NCBI GenBank assembly: GCA_002440765.1
Contig: DJVC01000111.1
Span: forward strand, 1-22,605
DNA length: 22,605 nucleotides
Source of the DNA: a bacterium UBP3_UBA6266
GTDB taxonomy: Bacteria; Auribacterota; UBA6266
Reading direction: 5' to 3'
In this document: positions 15,601 to 22,605 of the stretch, piece by piece
Layout: each line of letters starts with the position of its first letter
Position numbering within the stretch: the first letter of the stretch is position 1
Made by a program: the position numbers and the translations under genes
The notes under the pieces: model-generated
The model's input: only the letters and a program-made list of their open reading frames with translations
What the model was told of the DNA's origin: nothing
Database searches by the model: none

Positions 15601-16704
15601 TTATATGCTGTCTACTATTTTACCAGAAATTTCAAACGTAGCACCGGGTTTGCCGATTTTCGCGGCATTTACGCTCAGCTCCCTGATAGCTTCAGGGGAA
15701 TTCACTATCTCAAACGCTTTTTTCGCAAGAGAGCCTATATCCTCTATTCTCAGACATGCCTTGTTTTTTTCAAGCGCCCGGCAGTTAGATTCTTCCTGCC
15801 CCGGGATGGGCCTGAACGCGATTAATGCTTTACCCATAGCTGTCAACTCCGAAGTCGTCAACCCTCCGGATTTAGACACCACAACATCGGCGGCTTTGTA
15901 AAATTTTTCGACATCAGGTCTTAATTTATCGCAGAAAATCCTGTTTTCCTTTACGAACCCGGATTCCGTGTCAAGGTACGCTTCTATTTTTTTTGACAGT
16001 ATAAACACTCCCGTACCGGGATATTTGATTTTGTGCTCCCTGAGCTTCTCCTTAAACCGCCCCGAGCCGACATAATCCCCGATAAACAGAATATTGTTTT
16101 TCCCCATATAAGGTTTTATCATGCTTATGTCCGGGTCGGAACAGAATTGACTGCCTATTGATATGCCTGTCACAAAAATTCTATCGGAGCTGCAGCCCAG
16201 CCGGATAAGACCTTCTTTAACGAAATCGGAAGCGACAAAGAACATGTCAACTTCCCTGTGAAACCAAACCGAGTGCGCCATATAATCGGTTATTACACAG
16301 GCAAGTTTTGAATTTATCTTTTTTAACTTTTTCAGATGGCTTATGATTTCTTCGGAATGGAAATGAGTGAATATTACGCATTGCGGATTTTCATCTGTAA
16401 CAAATTTTATTAATTTCCGCGCGAAAAGAACATCGGTATAAAGTTGCCATTTGTAATACATCCCTCCGGGACCGGCTCTGTTAACCCCCGAGAATATCAG
16501 CCTCCACAACCACTTTGCTTTATCAACGCTCCAATAATAAACCGCCTTGGTGACTATCCTGTAAATCGCAAAAACATAATCAAGGGAATCAAAAATTCTT
16601 ACATCATAGCCGGGATACCGTTCTTTAATATAATTATATAACGCCTCAGCCGCCCTCTTATGGCCGGAACCGTATGTGGCATGAAAAATAAATATCTTTT
16701 TCAT
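15601..16704 (-). CDS. Glycosyltransferase of the MGDG synthase/UgtP (GT28-like) family
   Basis: A 367-residue GT-B protein. The N-terminal half matches monogalactosyldiacylglycerol-synthase-type domains: FIFHATYGSGHKRAAEAL with the GSGH loop at 12-15, then THFHSEEIISHLKKL, and VITDYMAHSVWFH near residues 137-149. The C-terminal half has the nucleotide-sugar site VVSKSGGLTTSELTAMGKAL near 280 and the IPGQEESNC segment near 298. Relatives add sugars to diacylglycerol or to lipid-linked acceptors at the inner face of the membrane. The acceptor here is unknown; a lipid is likely because a lipid-kinase gene lies immediately upstream with a 4-nt overlap. MurG itself is a more distant alternative. 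Confidence 0.88.
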   Translation of the reverse strand: MKKIFIFHATYGSGHKRAAEALYNYIKERYPGYDVRIFDSLDYVFAIYRIVTKAVYYWSVDKAKWLWRLIFSGVNRAGPGGMYYKWQLYTDVLFARKLIKFVTDENPQCVIFTHFHSEEIISHLKKLKKINSKLACVITDYMAHSVWFHREVDMFFVASDFVKEGLIRLGCSSDRIFVTGISIGSQFCSDPDISMIKPYMGKNNILFIGDYVGSGRFKEKLREHKIKYPGTGVFILSKKIEAYLDTESGFVKENRIFCDKLRPDVEKFYKAADVVVSKSGGLTTSELTAMGKALIAFRPIPGQEESNCRALEKNKACLRIEDIGSLAKKAFEIVNSPEAIRELSVNAAKIGKPGATFEISGKIVDSI

Positions 16705-17567
16705 GGACAGCAGACCCTCAGAATCTTGGGGACAACGCTTATATCAACAGGAAGTTCACAGAAAGGATCCCCGTCAACCTGTACTTTTACCCTTTTATCG
16801 GAAAAGACCCTTATCTGTTTAGCCTTCAGATATATAACATCCTTATATTTATGATGACTCTTTGTCAAAAGCCCCCACAGATATCTTACCATCTGCCTTT
16901 TGCCGCTTTTCGTGAAGATACAGACGTCAAGGAATTTGTCATCAGTGGAAGCATAGGGAGCCATAACAAACTTACCCGCATAATACCTGACATTGCTTAC
17001 TACTACGAGACAGCCCTCATATCTCTCCTTTTGGTCTATAATTATATCCATATACGGGAAAGCATACCTTGCGGAAACACTGAAAGCAGAAACAATGTAA
17101 GCAAGTTTTCCGGTCATTGCTTTTAATTTCAAATCTATTGAATTTACAACTTCAGCGTCAAATCCCGCGCTGGCCATAAGCATAAAATACGAACCGTTTA
17201 TCACCCCGAGGCTTATTCTTCTTTCATTGCCTTTCAGTATTATGTCGCAGGCTTTATGGAGATTATCCGGAACATGCACTTCTTTGGCAAAAACATTTGT
17301 TGTCCCCGCGGGAATAATTCCCAGCGCAATATCAATACCGACTATACCGTTGATTATTTCATTTATCGTTCCGTCTCCCGCGACAGCGACTATCTTATCA
17401 ATTCCTTTGGAATATGCTTCAGCGGCAATATTAGTCGCATTACCGCGAAAGGAGGTATATTCGATAGAGACGTCTGCGCCCTTGGAAGATAAATAAGAAG
17501 CGGCTTTCTTCGTTTTATCCTTAGGGTTCTTTCCGGCAACAGGGTTTGATATCATAAGAAGTTTCAT
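16701..17567 (-). CDS. DagK/YegS-family lipid kinase
   Basis: A 288-residue member of the diacylglycerol-kinase catalytic family (DagK, YegS, BmrU), which phosphorylates diacylglycerol or related lipids with ATP. It begins MKLLMISNPVAGKNPKDK, contains the nucleotide-binding AVAGDGTINEIINGI with GDGT at 64-67, and IIPAGTTNVFAKEVHVP at 84-100. The GTTN form is seen in one subgroup in place of the usual GTGND. The C-terminal beta domain holds VKVQVDGDPF, also typical. It lies 3 nt after the unknown secreted protein gene and overlaps the glycosyltransferase gene by 4 nt. This pairing suggests recycling or remodelling of lipid. The exact substrate cannot be told from sequence. Confidence 0.9.
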   Translation of the reverse strand: MKLLMISNPVAGKNPKDKTKKAASYLSSKGADVSIEYTSFRGNATNIAAEAYSKGIDKIVAVAGDGTINEIINGIVGIDIALGIIPAGTTNVFAKEVHVPDNLHKACDIILKGNERRISLGVINGSYFMLMASAGFDAEVVNSIDLKLKAMTGKLAYIVSAFSVSARYAFPYMDIIIDQKERYEGCLVVVSNVRYYAGKFVMAPYASTDDKFLDVCIFTKSGKRQMVRYLWGLLTKSHHKYKDVIYLKAKQIRVFSDKRVKVQVDGDPFCELPVDISVVPKILRVCCP

Positions 17568-17570
17568 CAG

Positions 17571-18164
17571 TTATTCATCCGGATTCTGCGCAAATTTAAA
17601 ATCTTTGGTCAAAATATACTCTTCGCCCGACAACACATCTCTTATGATAATCTTTAAAGTGTAGTTGCCGTCTATTAAACCCGTAAAACTGAAGTTAAGG
17701 TTCAATGAAATATCCGTGAAAAACGTCGTGTCTTCTATTTCAAAATCGCCGAATTCCTGTTCTTTTGCCAGCTCACGGCTTTCGCTGTCAAGAAGCTCAT
17801 AATCAGTTTCAAGATGAGCAAAATAACTGTCTTCTCTTTCCTCCACCGAAAAGCCCACCGGCTCCAGATAAATAATGATATTTTCTCCACCCGCAAAAGG
17901 CCTGTCTTCCCTGACAACAAATTTCTGGAATCCTGAATTACCGTCTTCAACAAAATTAATATTCCTGGCTGAAAGGGCCGCCGCTTCCCACGCAATTTTT
18001 ACCGCATCTTTGAGGTTGTCTACGGCATCAATGTACCTGCCCTGTTGATAGCAATCGTCCGCTTTGTCAATTTTATCCCCGAATTCAACCGCAAATAACG
18101 CCCCGCCGGAGAAAAAGACAAAAATAATAAACATTATCCCTGTTTTAAATACGTCCTTTGACAT
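17571..18164 (-). CDS. Secreted protein of unknown function, short TPR-like start
   Basis: I do not recognise this 197-residue protein. The ATG at 18164 gives a signal peptide (MSKDVFKTGIMFIIFVFF, then SGGALFA) ending near residue 25. It has GGAG about 11 nt upstream and lies 1 nt after the galactosidase stop. An upstream in-frame start would add 22 residues that overlap the galactosidase gene, so I rejected it. Mature residues 30-60 resemble one TPR helix pair (ADDCYQQGRYIDAVDNLKDA). The rest (about 75-195) is strand-rich and acidic, ending NGNYTLKIIIRD-like: the pattern IDGNYTLKIIIRDVLSGEEY looks like an Ig-type beta sandwich. It is probably periplasmic. Its operon place suggests a link to envelope work. 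Confidence 0.8.
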   Translation of the reverse strand: MSKDVFKTGIMFIIFVFFSGGALFAVEFGDKIDKADDCYQQGRYIDAVDNLKDAVKIAWEAAALSARNINFVEDGNSGFQKFVVREDRPFAGGENIIIYLEPVGFSVEEREDSYFAHLETDYELLDSESRELAKEQEFGDFEIEDTTFFTDISLNLNFSFTGLIDGNYTLKIIIRDVLSGEEYILTKDFKFAQNPDE

Positions 18165-18165
18165 A

Positions 18166-20490
18166 TCATTTGAACTCCAACTCATAAATAACACCCTTTG
18201 AAACGGATTCCGCCTCAAAGGAAACTGCATTCTTTGTTGTTTTCATCCTGCCCGGTTCTTTTTTGCCTTCTCTTTCCACCAGTAATACGGAAGGCTTGTT
18301 TGCGCCGCACTTGATTTTCAGTTTTACCCCCGGATGCTCCGCAAACAACATAATCCTCATTTTCTTCAAATCAAAAGAGGCCGAAATATCACAGGGTTTG
18401 GAGGAAGAAATTTCCCATGAATCGAACTTCAGGGATGGAACGGCGGATTTTTTGGCATAGTCGTTCAGCCCTTTTAAAATAAAACCCCTTATATCATTTC
18501 CTTTGACATAGACCGCCGAGATTCCGCCGGGCACGCTTTGCACATGGAGCTCTTTTTTACCTGCCAGGGACTTATATACGGATGTTCCGGAATCTTTGGA
18601 TATCAGATAAATTACTTTCTCGTCCTTTTCGGCCGATACGGTTACATCATACGCGGCGTATTCCCCGCTTTTTTGCCCCAGTATCCTTTCTAATTTTTTA
18701 TCATCATTCAGTATATCCCCGGCCGCAAAAATGATTTTGCCTTTTCCGATATTCTTTTCAAGGTTTTGCGGCACACTGTTCTTTTTCGGGAACAGCGCTT
18801 TCAAGAGTATATTCGACGGTTTAAAATCATCATCAAGATACGGAATTGTCCCGAAAATAATCAATTTTCCGCCGGTTTTCACATATTTTAAAAGTTTTTG
18901 CTGAACTTTTTCCCCCAACCAGTCAGAAAGCTTCAAAATGATAACTTTCGCTTTTGCAAGTTCCGCATTCTCCTCATAATCCAAATATTTAACGCCGGTT
19001 TTCAAACCGCGGCGCGCGGCTTCTTTCATTAAAGGGATAAGCCCTTCCTCAATACACACAGGCCTCTCTTTTATTCCTGAGTTTTTCCATGCATGGTCAC
19101 CGGCCTTCCAGGAAGCCGCCCAGCAATAAGGCATATAGCAACCCCAGTAAATATCTTTTTCGATTCCGGATTCCACAGCGTTTTTGCTAAAGGAATTAAA
19201 AAACAGATTTATCATTTTCGCCAGGTAAAATTTATCTGTTTTGACACAATCATGCGTTATCGGCGCGGAAGCCGGATATGGCTTTTCGCATGATGAATCT
19301 ATGTTAATATCCCACAGGTCTGTTCCCACTCCGGTATAATAATTCATTCCCTTGGCGCCAAAAGCAAAATAGAGCATGCTCTGATAATAACTCGGTGTGG
19401 ATTTTTCAAACATCTTATGGTATATCCTGCTAAAACCCCAATTTTCTTCAAGGCAGACTCCCGGATGTTTTCCGGCGACAACCTGATAAATACAATATGC
19501 ATCCTCATCTTCATAAGGATATTTCGTCCAGTTGGTAAATCCCCATGAAGCAATGTCTCCGAAGACATGTAAATTACTTCTCGAAAAATATGAGTCGGCT
19601 TCAGACAGCCAGAAAGGATTCCAGTTTACCACAACAGGAACTTTTAAACTGGCAAGATATGACTTGCACCGTAACAACACTTCCCTGTAAAACACTCCGG
19701 AAAACTCAGCCCAGTCTATGTTTTTCCTGAAAGCTTTTATTTCTCCCTGCTGAAATTCCGTAGGAGGAAGAATTTCATCAAAACTCTGAATTTTTACAAA
19801 GTTCCTCGAGTTATATTCCCTGACTGTATGGTATTTTTTCTTCAGGAAAGACGAAAAAGCCGCAGCCCCGCTCCTGGAATAATCATAGCCGGTAATATGG
19901 GGAAGGCAGAAAGTATATATTCCTTCATTAAGTATCTGAACTCCTATAACAGGCCCTTCCGGGTATTGCCTGCCTCTGAGGACATCCCGGTCAACAGCTT
20001 CAAGCCACTTTTTCACATGTTCATGGAATTTCTCATCTAAGGGCGCCGGAAGCGCTTTATGCCAGAGCGTCGGTTCCCCGAGGGAATTCCTTATAGGTTC
20101 AATACCGCTCTCGGCAACAGGCTCAACATAATCAGCCAAACCCGCATAATCTGTTTCAGCATGTATAAGCGGACCCGGTTTAACAATACAATATAAGCCC
20201 AGGTCTTTAATTATTTCAAGAAACCTTATTATATCGGCATTCGGCACTGTCTCCCCGCTAAAATAGAACTTGCCCGGGGCGGGAGAATGATGTCTCCATG
20301 GAATATAACAGGTAATAACGTCCACACCCATTTCCCTGAGAAGTTTCAACTTCTTTTCCCATAAATGACGTCCGTCCCTGTAATAAGGATAGTCCGCGGA
20401 AAGAAGCATAAAAGGTTTACCGTCACGGTAGAATATCCCCTTTTTAACCTCTATTTCTTTTGGAGAAAGCCTGGTTTTTTTCCTTCCCAT
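18166..20490 (-). CDS. GH35-like beta-galactosidase (clan GH-A)
   Basis: A 774-residue glycoside hydrolase, probably acting on terminal beta-galactosides. The (beta/alpha)8 barrel has GH35-type blocks: GKFYFSGETVPNADIIRFLE, then YCIVKPGPLIHAE, and VIGVQILNEG with the likely acid/base Glu189. The likely nucleophile lies in CLEENWGF (Glu348 or 349), followed by YFAFGAKGMNYYTGVG. After about residue 470 comes a GATase-like region (VIILKLSDWL, GGKLIIFGTIPYLDDD), then a beta-rich C-terminal domain. No signal peptide is visible, so it is probably cytoplasmic. Substrate is unproven and GH42 is an alternative label. The ATG at 20490 has GAAGGG about 7 nt upstream; a TTG 21 nt earlier is less likely. 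It is first in a five-gene operon. Confidence 0.82.
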   Translation of the reverse strand: MGRKKTRLSPKEIEVKKGIFYRDGKPFMLLSADYPYYRDGRHLWEKKLKLLREMGVDVITCYIPWRHHSPAPGKFYFSGETVPNADIIRFLEIIKDLGLYCIVKPGPLIHAETDYAGLADYVEPVAESGIEPIRNSLGEPTLWHKALPAPLDEKFHEHVKKWLEAVDRDVLRGRQYPEGPVIGVQILNEGIYTFCLPHITGYDYSRSGAAAFSSFLKKKYHTVREYNSRNFVKIQSFDEILPPTEFQQGEIKAFRKNIDWAEFSGVFYREVLLRCKSYLASLKVPVVVNWNPFWLSEADSYFSRSNLHVFGDIASWGFTNWTKYPYEDEDAYCIYQVVAGKHPGVCLEENWGFSRIYHKMFEKSTPSYYQSMLYFAFGAKGMNYYTGVGTDLWDINIDSSCEKPYPASAPITHDCVKTDKFYLAKMINLFFNSFSKNAVESGIEKDIYWGCYMPYCWAASWKAGDHAWKNSGIKERPVCIEEGLIPLMKEAARRGLKTGVKYLDYEENAELAKAKVIILKLSDWLGEKVQQKLLKYVKTGGKLIIFGTIPYLDDDFKPSNILLKALFPKKNSVPQNLEKNIGKGKIIFAAGDILNDDKKLERILGQKSGEYAAYDVTVSAEKDEKVIYLISKDSGTSVYKSLAGKKELHVQSVPGGISAVYVKGNDIRGFILKGLNDYAKKSAVPSLKFDSWEISSSKPCDISASFDLKKMRIMLFAEHPGVKLKIKCGANKPSVLLVEREGKKEPGRMKTTKNAVSFEAESVSKGVIYELEFK

Positions 20491-20546
20491 TATTTTCCCT
20501 TCCGATCTCAAATAACTTTTTAATTTATAGCGGCTGACGAAGCAAT

Positions 20547-20555
20547 ATTATATCA
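20547..20555 (-). promoter_or_regulatory. Extended -10 promoter for the galactosidase-kinase operon
   Basis: On the minus strand a perfect TGATATAAT extended -10 motif lies about 57 nt before the ATG at 20490. No good -35 is seen, as is allowed for extended -10 promoters. It is the best candidate start for the five-gene operon. Confidence 0.55.
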
Positions 20556-20603
20556 TAACAGTATATTCAATAACTCCAAGAAACTAAACAATATTTTATA
20601 TTT

Positions 20604-20633
20604 TTGAACATTCATCGGCTCCGGGAGTCTAAA
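20604..20633 (+). promoter_or_regulatory. Possible promoter of the DUF4139 gene
   Basis: TTGAAC (20604-20609) and TCTAAA (20628-20633), with an 18-bp spacer, lie about 30 nt before the ATG at 20664. Each hexamer matches sigma70 consensus at four or five positions. It is weak and offered as the best candidate only. Confidence 0.3.
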
Positions 20634-20663
20634 TAAACAGGAAATTTAAAGAAAGGAGTTTAA

Positions 20664-22085
20664 ATGAAGCAACTCGCGGTTTTTTTATCTCTAATTTTTT
20701 TATTGAGTACATTATCAATTGGCGCAGAATCACTTAGGAGTACGCTGGATGACCAGAAAACTATGGCGATAACTATCTATAATTCAAACCTGGCCCTTGT
20801 CAAGGATGTCAGGGAAATATTGCTTCCAACGGGCACTTTTGAGCTCAGGTTTATGGATGTGGCCCAAAACATCAACCCCGCAACCGTCTATATTAAATCC
20901 GTAAATCAGCCGGAAAAACTCAGCATCTTAGAGCAAAACTATGAATATGACCTTCTGAATCCGCAAAAACTCATGGAAAAATATATTGATAAAACCGTTA
21001 AAGTGGTCGATAAGAACTATTACACGGGGGAAGAGACAATATACGACGCAAAAGTACTGTCGACAAACGGAGCTCCTATTTTTGAGGTCGATGATAAGAT
21101 AATGGTCGGGCTCCCTCACAGGATAATATATCCTTCAATCCCCGAAAATCTTATCGCAAAACCCACTCTGGTATGGCTGCTCGACAACAATTACAACAAA
21201 AAACACACAGTGGAAGCGTCATACCTTACTGGAGGAATAAACTGGAAAGCGGATTATGTCGCTGTTCTTGACAAAGATGACAAAAAAGTTGATTTGAACG
21301 GATGGGTAACAATTAACAATAACAGCGGAGCCGCGTATAAAGATGCGGCAATTAAACTGGTGGCGGGCGATGTAAACAGGGTTTATGACGAATTCAACGG
21401 TCTGCGCACTGATAAACTCATGCGCGCCGAAGCCAAAGCGGGTTCTGAATTCACCGAAGAGTCCCTTTTTGAATATCATCTCTATACCCTACAGCGGCCC
21501 GCGACAATAAAGCAAAACCAGACAAAACAGATAAGCCTTCTGCAATCAACGGATATCCCCGTCAAAAAAGAACTGATCTACTGGGGCGCCGAATACTATT
21601 ACAGGAGCCAGTACGGACAACCGGTCTCCAACCAGAAAGTCGGAGCTTACATAAATATCGAAAACAGGAAAGAAAACCACCTGGGAATGCCCCTGCCTAA
21701 AGGGACTATCAGAGTCTATAAAGCCGATAATGAAGGAAGCCTTCAATTCATCGGCGAGGACAGCATCGACCATACGCCTAAAGACGAAAAAATCAAGATA
21801 AAACTCGGCGACGCTTTCGATGTTGTCGGAGAAAGAAAACAGCTTGACTGGAAATCCTTCGGTGTTTTAAGGAACATATATGAAGTGGAATGGGAAATCT
21901 CTCTCAGAAACCATAAAGACGAAGATACCGGGGTAAGGGTGATTGAACCGGTGCCCGGGGACTGGGAAGTGCTGAGTTCGACCCACAAATGGGAAAAAAC
22001 GGAAGCTCATACCCTTGAATTCAATGTCAAAATTCCGAAAAACGAAGAGGTAAAAATAAGATACAGAATAAGGACTCATTACTAA
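20664..22085 (+). CDS. Secreted DUF4139-domain protein
   Basis: A 473-residue protein with a clear signal peptide (MKQLAVFLSLIFLLSTLSIG, cleavage near AESL). The mature part matches the DUF4139 pattern: an N-terminal stretch with MAITIYNSNLALVKDVREI, a central WLLDNNYNKKHTVEASYLTGGINWKADYVAVL, then WVTINNNSGAAYKDAAIKLVAGDVNRV, and a beta-rich C-terminus ending PKNEEVKIRYRIRTHY. No membrane anchor or enzyme motif is visible, so it is probably periplasmic or surface-exposed. The biochemical role of DUF4139 is not known to me. AAAGGAG lies 5 nt before the ATG. It is a single-gene unit with its own terminator, divergent from the galactosidase operon. Confidence 0.9.
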   Translation: MKQLAVFLSLIFLLSTLSIGAESLRSTLDDQKTMAITIYNSNLALVKDVREILLPTGTFELRFMDVAQNINPATVYIKSVNQPEKLSILEQNYEYDLLNPQKLMEKYIDKTVKVVDKNYYTGEETIYDAKVLSTNGAPIFEVDDKIMVGLPHRIIYPSIPENLIAKPTLVWLLDNNYNKKHTVEASYLTGGINWKADYVAVLDKDDKKVDLNGWVTINNNSGAAYKDAAIKLVAGDVNRVYDEFNGLRTDKLMRAEAKAGSEFTEESLFEYHLYTLQRPATIKQNQTKQISLLQSTDIPVKKELIYWGAEYYYRSQYGQPVSNQKVGAYINIENRKENHLGMPLPKGTIRVYKADNEGSLQFIGEDSIDHTPKDEKIKIKLGDAFDVVGERKQLDWKSFGVLRNIYEVEWEISLRNHKDEDTGVRVIEPVPGDWEVLSSTHKWEKTEAHTLEFNVKIPKNEEVKIRYRIRTHY

Positions 22086-22108
22086 AATTAACCTCCAGAG
22101 CAATAGAG

Positions 22109-22149
22109 AGCGCCCGTTTTTGATTTGAAAACGGGCGCTTTTATTTTAT
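22109..22149 (+). terminator. Intrinsic terminator after the DUF4139 gene
   Basis: A stem of about 12 bp (AGCGCCCGTTTT / AAAACGGGCGCT) with a short loop is followed by TTTATTTT. It begins 24 nt after the DUF4139 stop. The loop and tail overlap a possible hydE promoter. Confidence 0.92.
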
Positions 22150-22152
22150 AAT
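22125..22152 (+). promoter_or_regulatory. Possible hydE promoter nested in the upstream terminator
   Basis: TTGAAA (22125-22130) and TATAAT (22147-22152), with a 16-bp spacer, lie inside the terminator hairpin and its T-rich tail. The expected start is near 22159, about 85 nt before the hydE ATG. The hexamers match sigma70 consensus at five and six of six positions. Confidence 0.5.
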
Positions 22153-22243
22153 GGTACAAATTTTAATGACCTGTTGCACAAAAAATAAATCTGGCATGAG
22201 CAAAAAATAATTTTAACTCAACCTGTGGGATTCCCGAAATAAA

Positions 22244-22605
22244 ATGGATATAGAACAAAAAAGTTCCATAGAATACAAAACTTCCTTTGAAAAACCTTTT
22301 TCAAAGGAAGATTTACTTTTACTGCTGAATTTAAAAAACCAACCCGAGCTCAAATGGCTGTATTCGACTGCAGACAGGGTCCGCAGAAAATATATGGGAG
22401 ATGAAATCTTTCTGCGCGGCATCATAGAATTTTCAAACCACTGCAGAAAATCCTGTGATTACTGCGGCATAAGAGCCCCTAACAGCAAAGTCAATCGGTA
22501 CCGTATCCCCGATGAAGGAATAATCGATATCTGTATGATGCTTGAAAAGCAAGCCATAACAACTGTTGTCTTACAATCGGGAGAGGACCTTTTTTACACA
22601 AAAGA
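22244..22605 (+). CDS. hydE: [FeFe]-hydrogenase maturase HydE, N-terminal part (partial)
   Basis: HydE is a radical-SAM enzyme that helps build the 2Fe subcluster of [FeFe]-hydrogenase. The frame is open to the right edge: 120 codons. A helical N-terminal segment leads to IFLRGIIEFSNHCRKSCDYC, containing the radical-SAM CxxxCxxC cluster ligands Cys67, Cys71 and Cys74. GIRAPNSKVNRYRIPDEGII follows, then TTVVLQSGED. The CDYCGIR...N..RYR and VLQSGED blocks separate HydE from biotin synthase, though other BioB-like radical-SAM enzymes remain a minor alternative. An in-frame stop at 22208 and no other start codon after it fix the ATG at 22244. The ribosome site is weak. The rest of the gene lies outside the window. 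Confidence 0.88.
   Translation, partial: MDIEQKSSIEYKTSFEKPFSKEDLLLLLNLKNQPELKWLYSTADRVRRKYMGDEIFLRGIIEFSNHCRKSCDYCGIRAPNSKVNRYRIPDEGIIDICMMLEKQAITTVVLQSGEDLFYTK
22281..22310 (+). repeat. Perfect 13-bp inverted repeat within the hydE 5' coding region
   Basis: CTTCCTTTGAAAA and TTTTCAAAGGAAG are exact reverse complements separated by 4 nt (ACCT). The repeat covers codons 13-23 of hydE. In mRNA it would form a strong hairpin 37 nt after the start codon. There is no downstream T run typical of a terminator. Confidence 0.9.

Noticed and set aside
1..22605. CRISPR arrays, insertion sequences, phage or integrase genes
   Set aside because: No regularly spaced repeats, transposase, recombinase or attachment-site duplications were seen on either strand.

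Overview
The window looks like chromosomal housekeeping DNA from a Gram-negative (diderm), moderately AT-rich bacterium. BamA at the left edge implies an outer membrane. Several proteins carry clean Sec-type signal peptides, and ribosome binding sites are strong AGGAGG types. I cannot name the phylum. The mix of a Bacillus-like ispE-spoVG-prs-rplY-pth order, a zinc-ribbon SpoVG, a 29-residue AURKAIP1/COX24-like basic protein, long-form HisG and HydE is what I would expect from an uncultivated candidate phylum (Omnitrophota, Elusimicrobiota or Firestonebacteria type). That placement is inference.

Region 1 (1-6682, minus strand) is an information-processing operon read right to left: prs, rplY, pth, rpsF, ssb, rpsR, rplI, dnaB, then bamA, which runs off the left edge. 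Gaps are short and one start/stop pair overlaps (pth/rpsF). Upstream of it lies tRNA-Gln(UUG) (6864-6937). In front of the tRNA is a consensus sigma70 promoter (7060-7088), a short leader, and an intrinsic terminator (6949-6983) only 11 nt before the tRNA 5' end. A leader segment can pair with the terminator arm, so the layout resembles an attenuator.

Region 2 (7104-10917, minus strand) is hisG, a 29-codon basic ribosomal-type protein, a secreted TPR protein, ispE and spoVG, tightly packed and probably one transcript.

Region 3 (11095-13050, plus strand) is divergent from hisG: a YjbQ/UPF0047 gene that lacks its central third in frame, pfkA (ATP-dependent type), and a DUF6498-like membrane protein. 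It ends 5 bp from the convergent kinase gene.

Region 4 (13056-20490, minus strand) is one compact operon behind an extended -10 promoter near 20550: a GH35-like beta-galactosidase, a secreted protein of unknown function, a DagK/YegS-type lipid kinase, an MGDG-synthase/UgtP-like glycosyltransferase, and a hybrid sensor histidine kinase with a Cache-like sensor, HAMP and a C-terminal receiver. The lipid kinase and glycosyltransferase suggest glycolipid or envelope metabolism. Why a hydrolase and a sensor share the transcript is unknown.

Region 5 (20664-22605, plus strand) holds a secreted DUF4139 protein with a textbook terminator, a promoter that appears to be nested in that terminator, and the 5' part of hydE ([FeFe]-hydrogenase maturase). 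hydE contains a perfect 13-bp inverted repeat just after its start. HydE points to [FeFe]-hydrogenase metabolism and anaerobic life.

No IS elements, CRISPR arrays, phage genes or rRNA are visible. The best candidates for something undescribed are the tRNA-Gln leader, the zinc-ribbon SpoVG, the internally deleted YjbQ and the hydE hairpin. I do not see a wholly new multi-gene system, except possibly the Region 4 operon.
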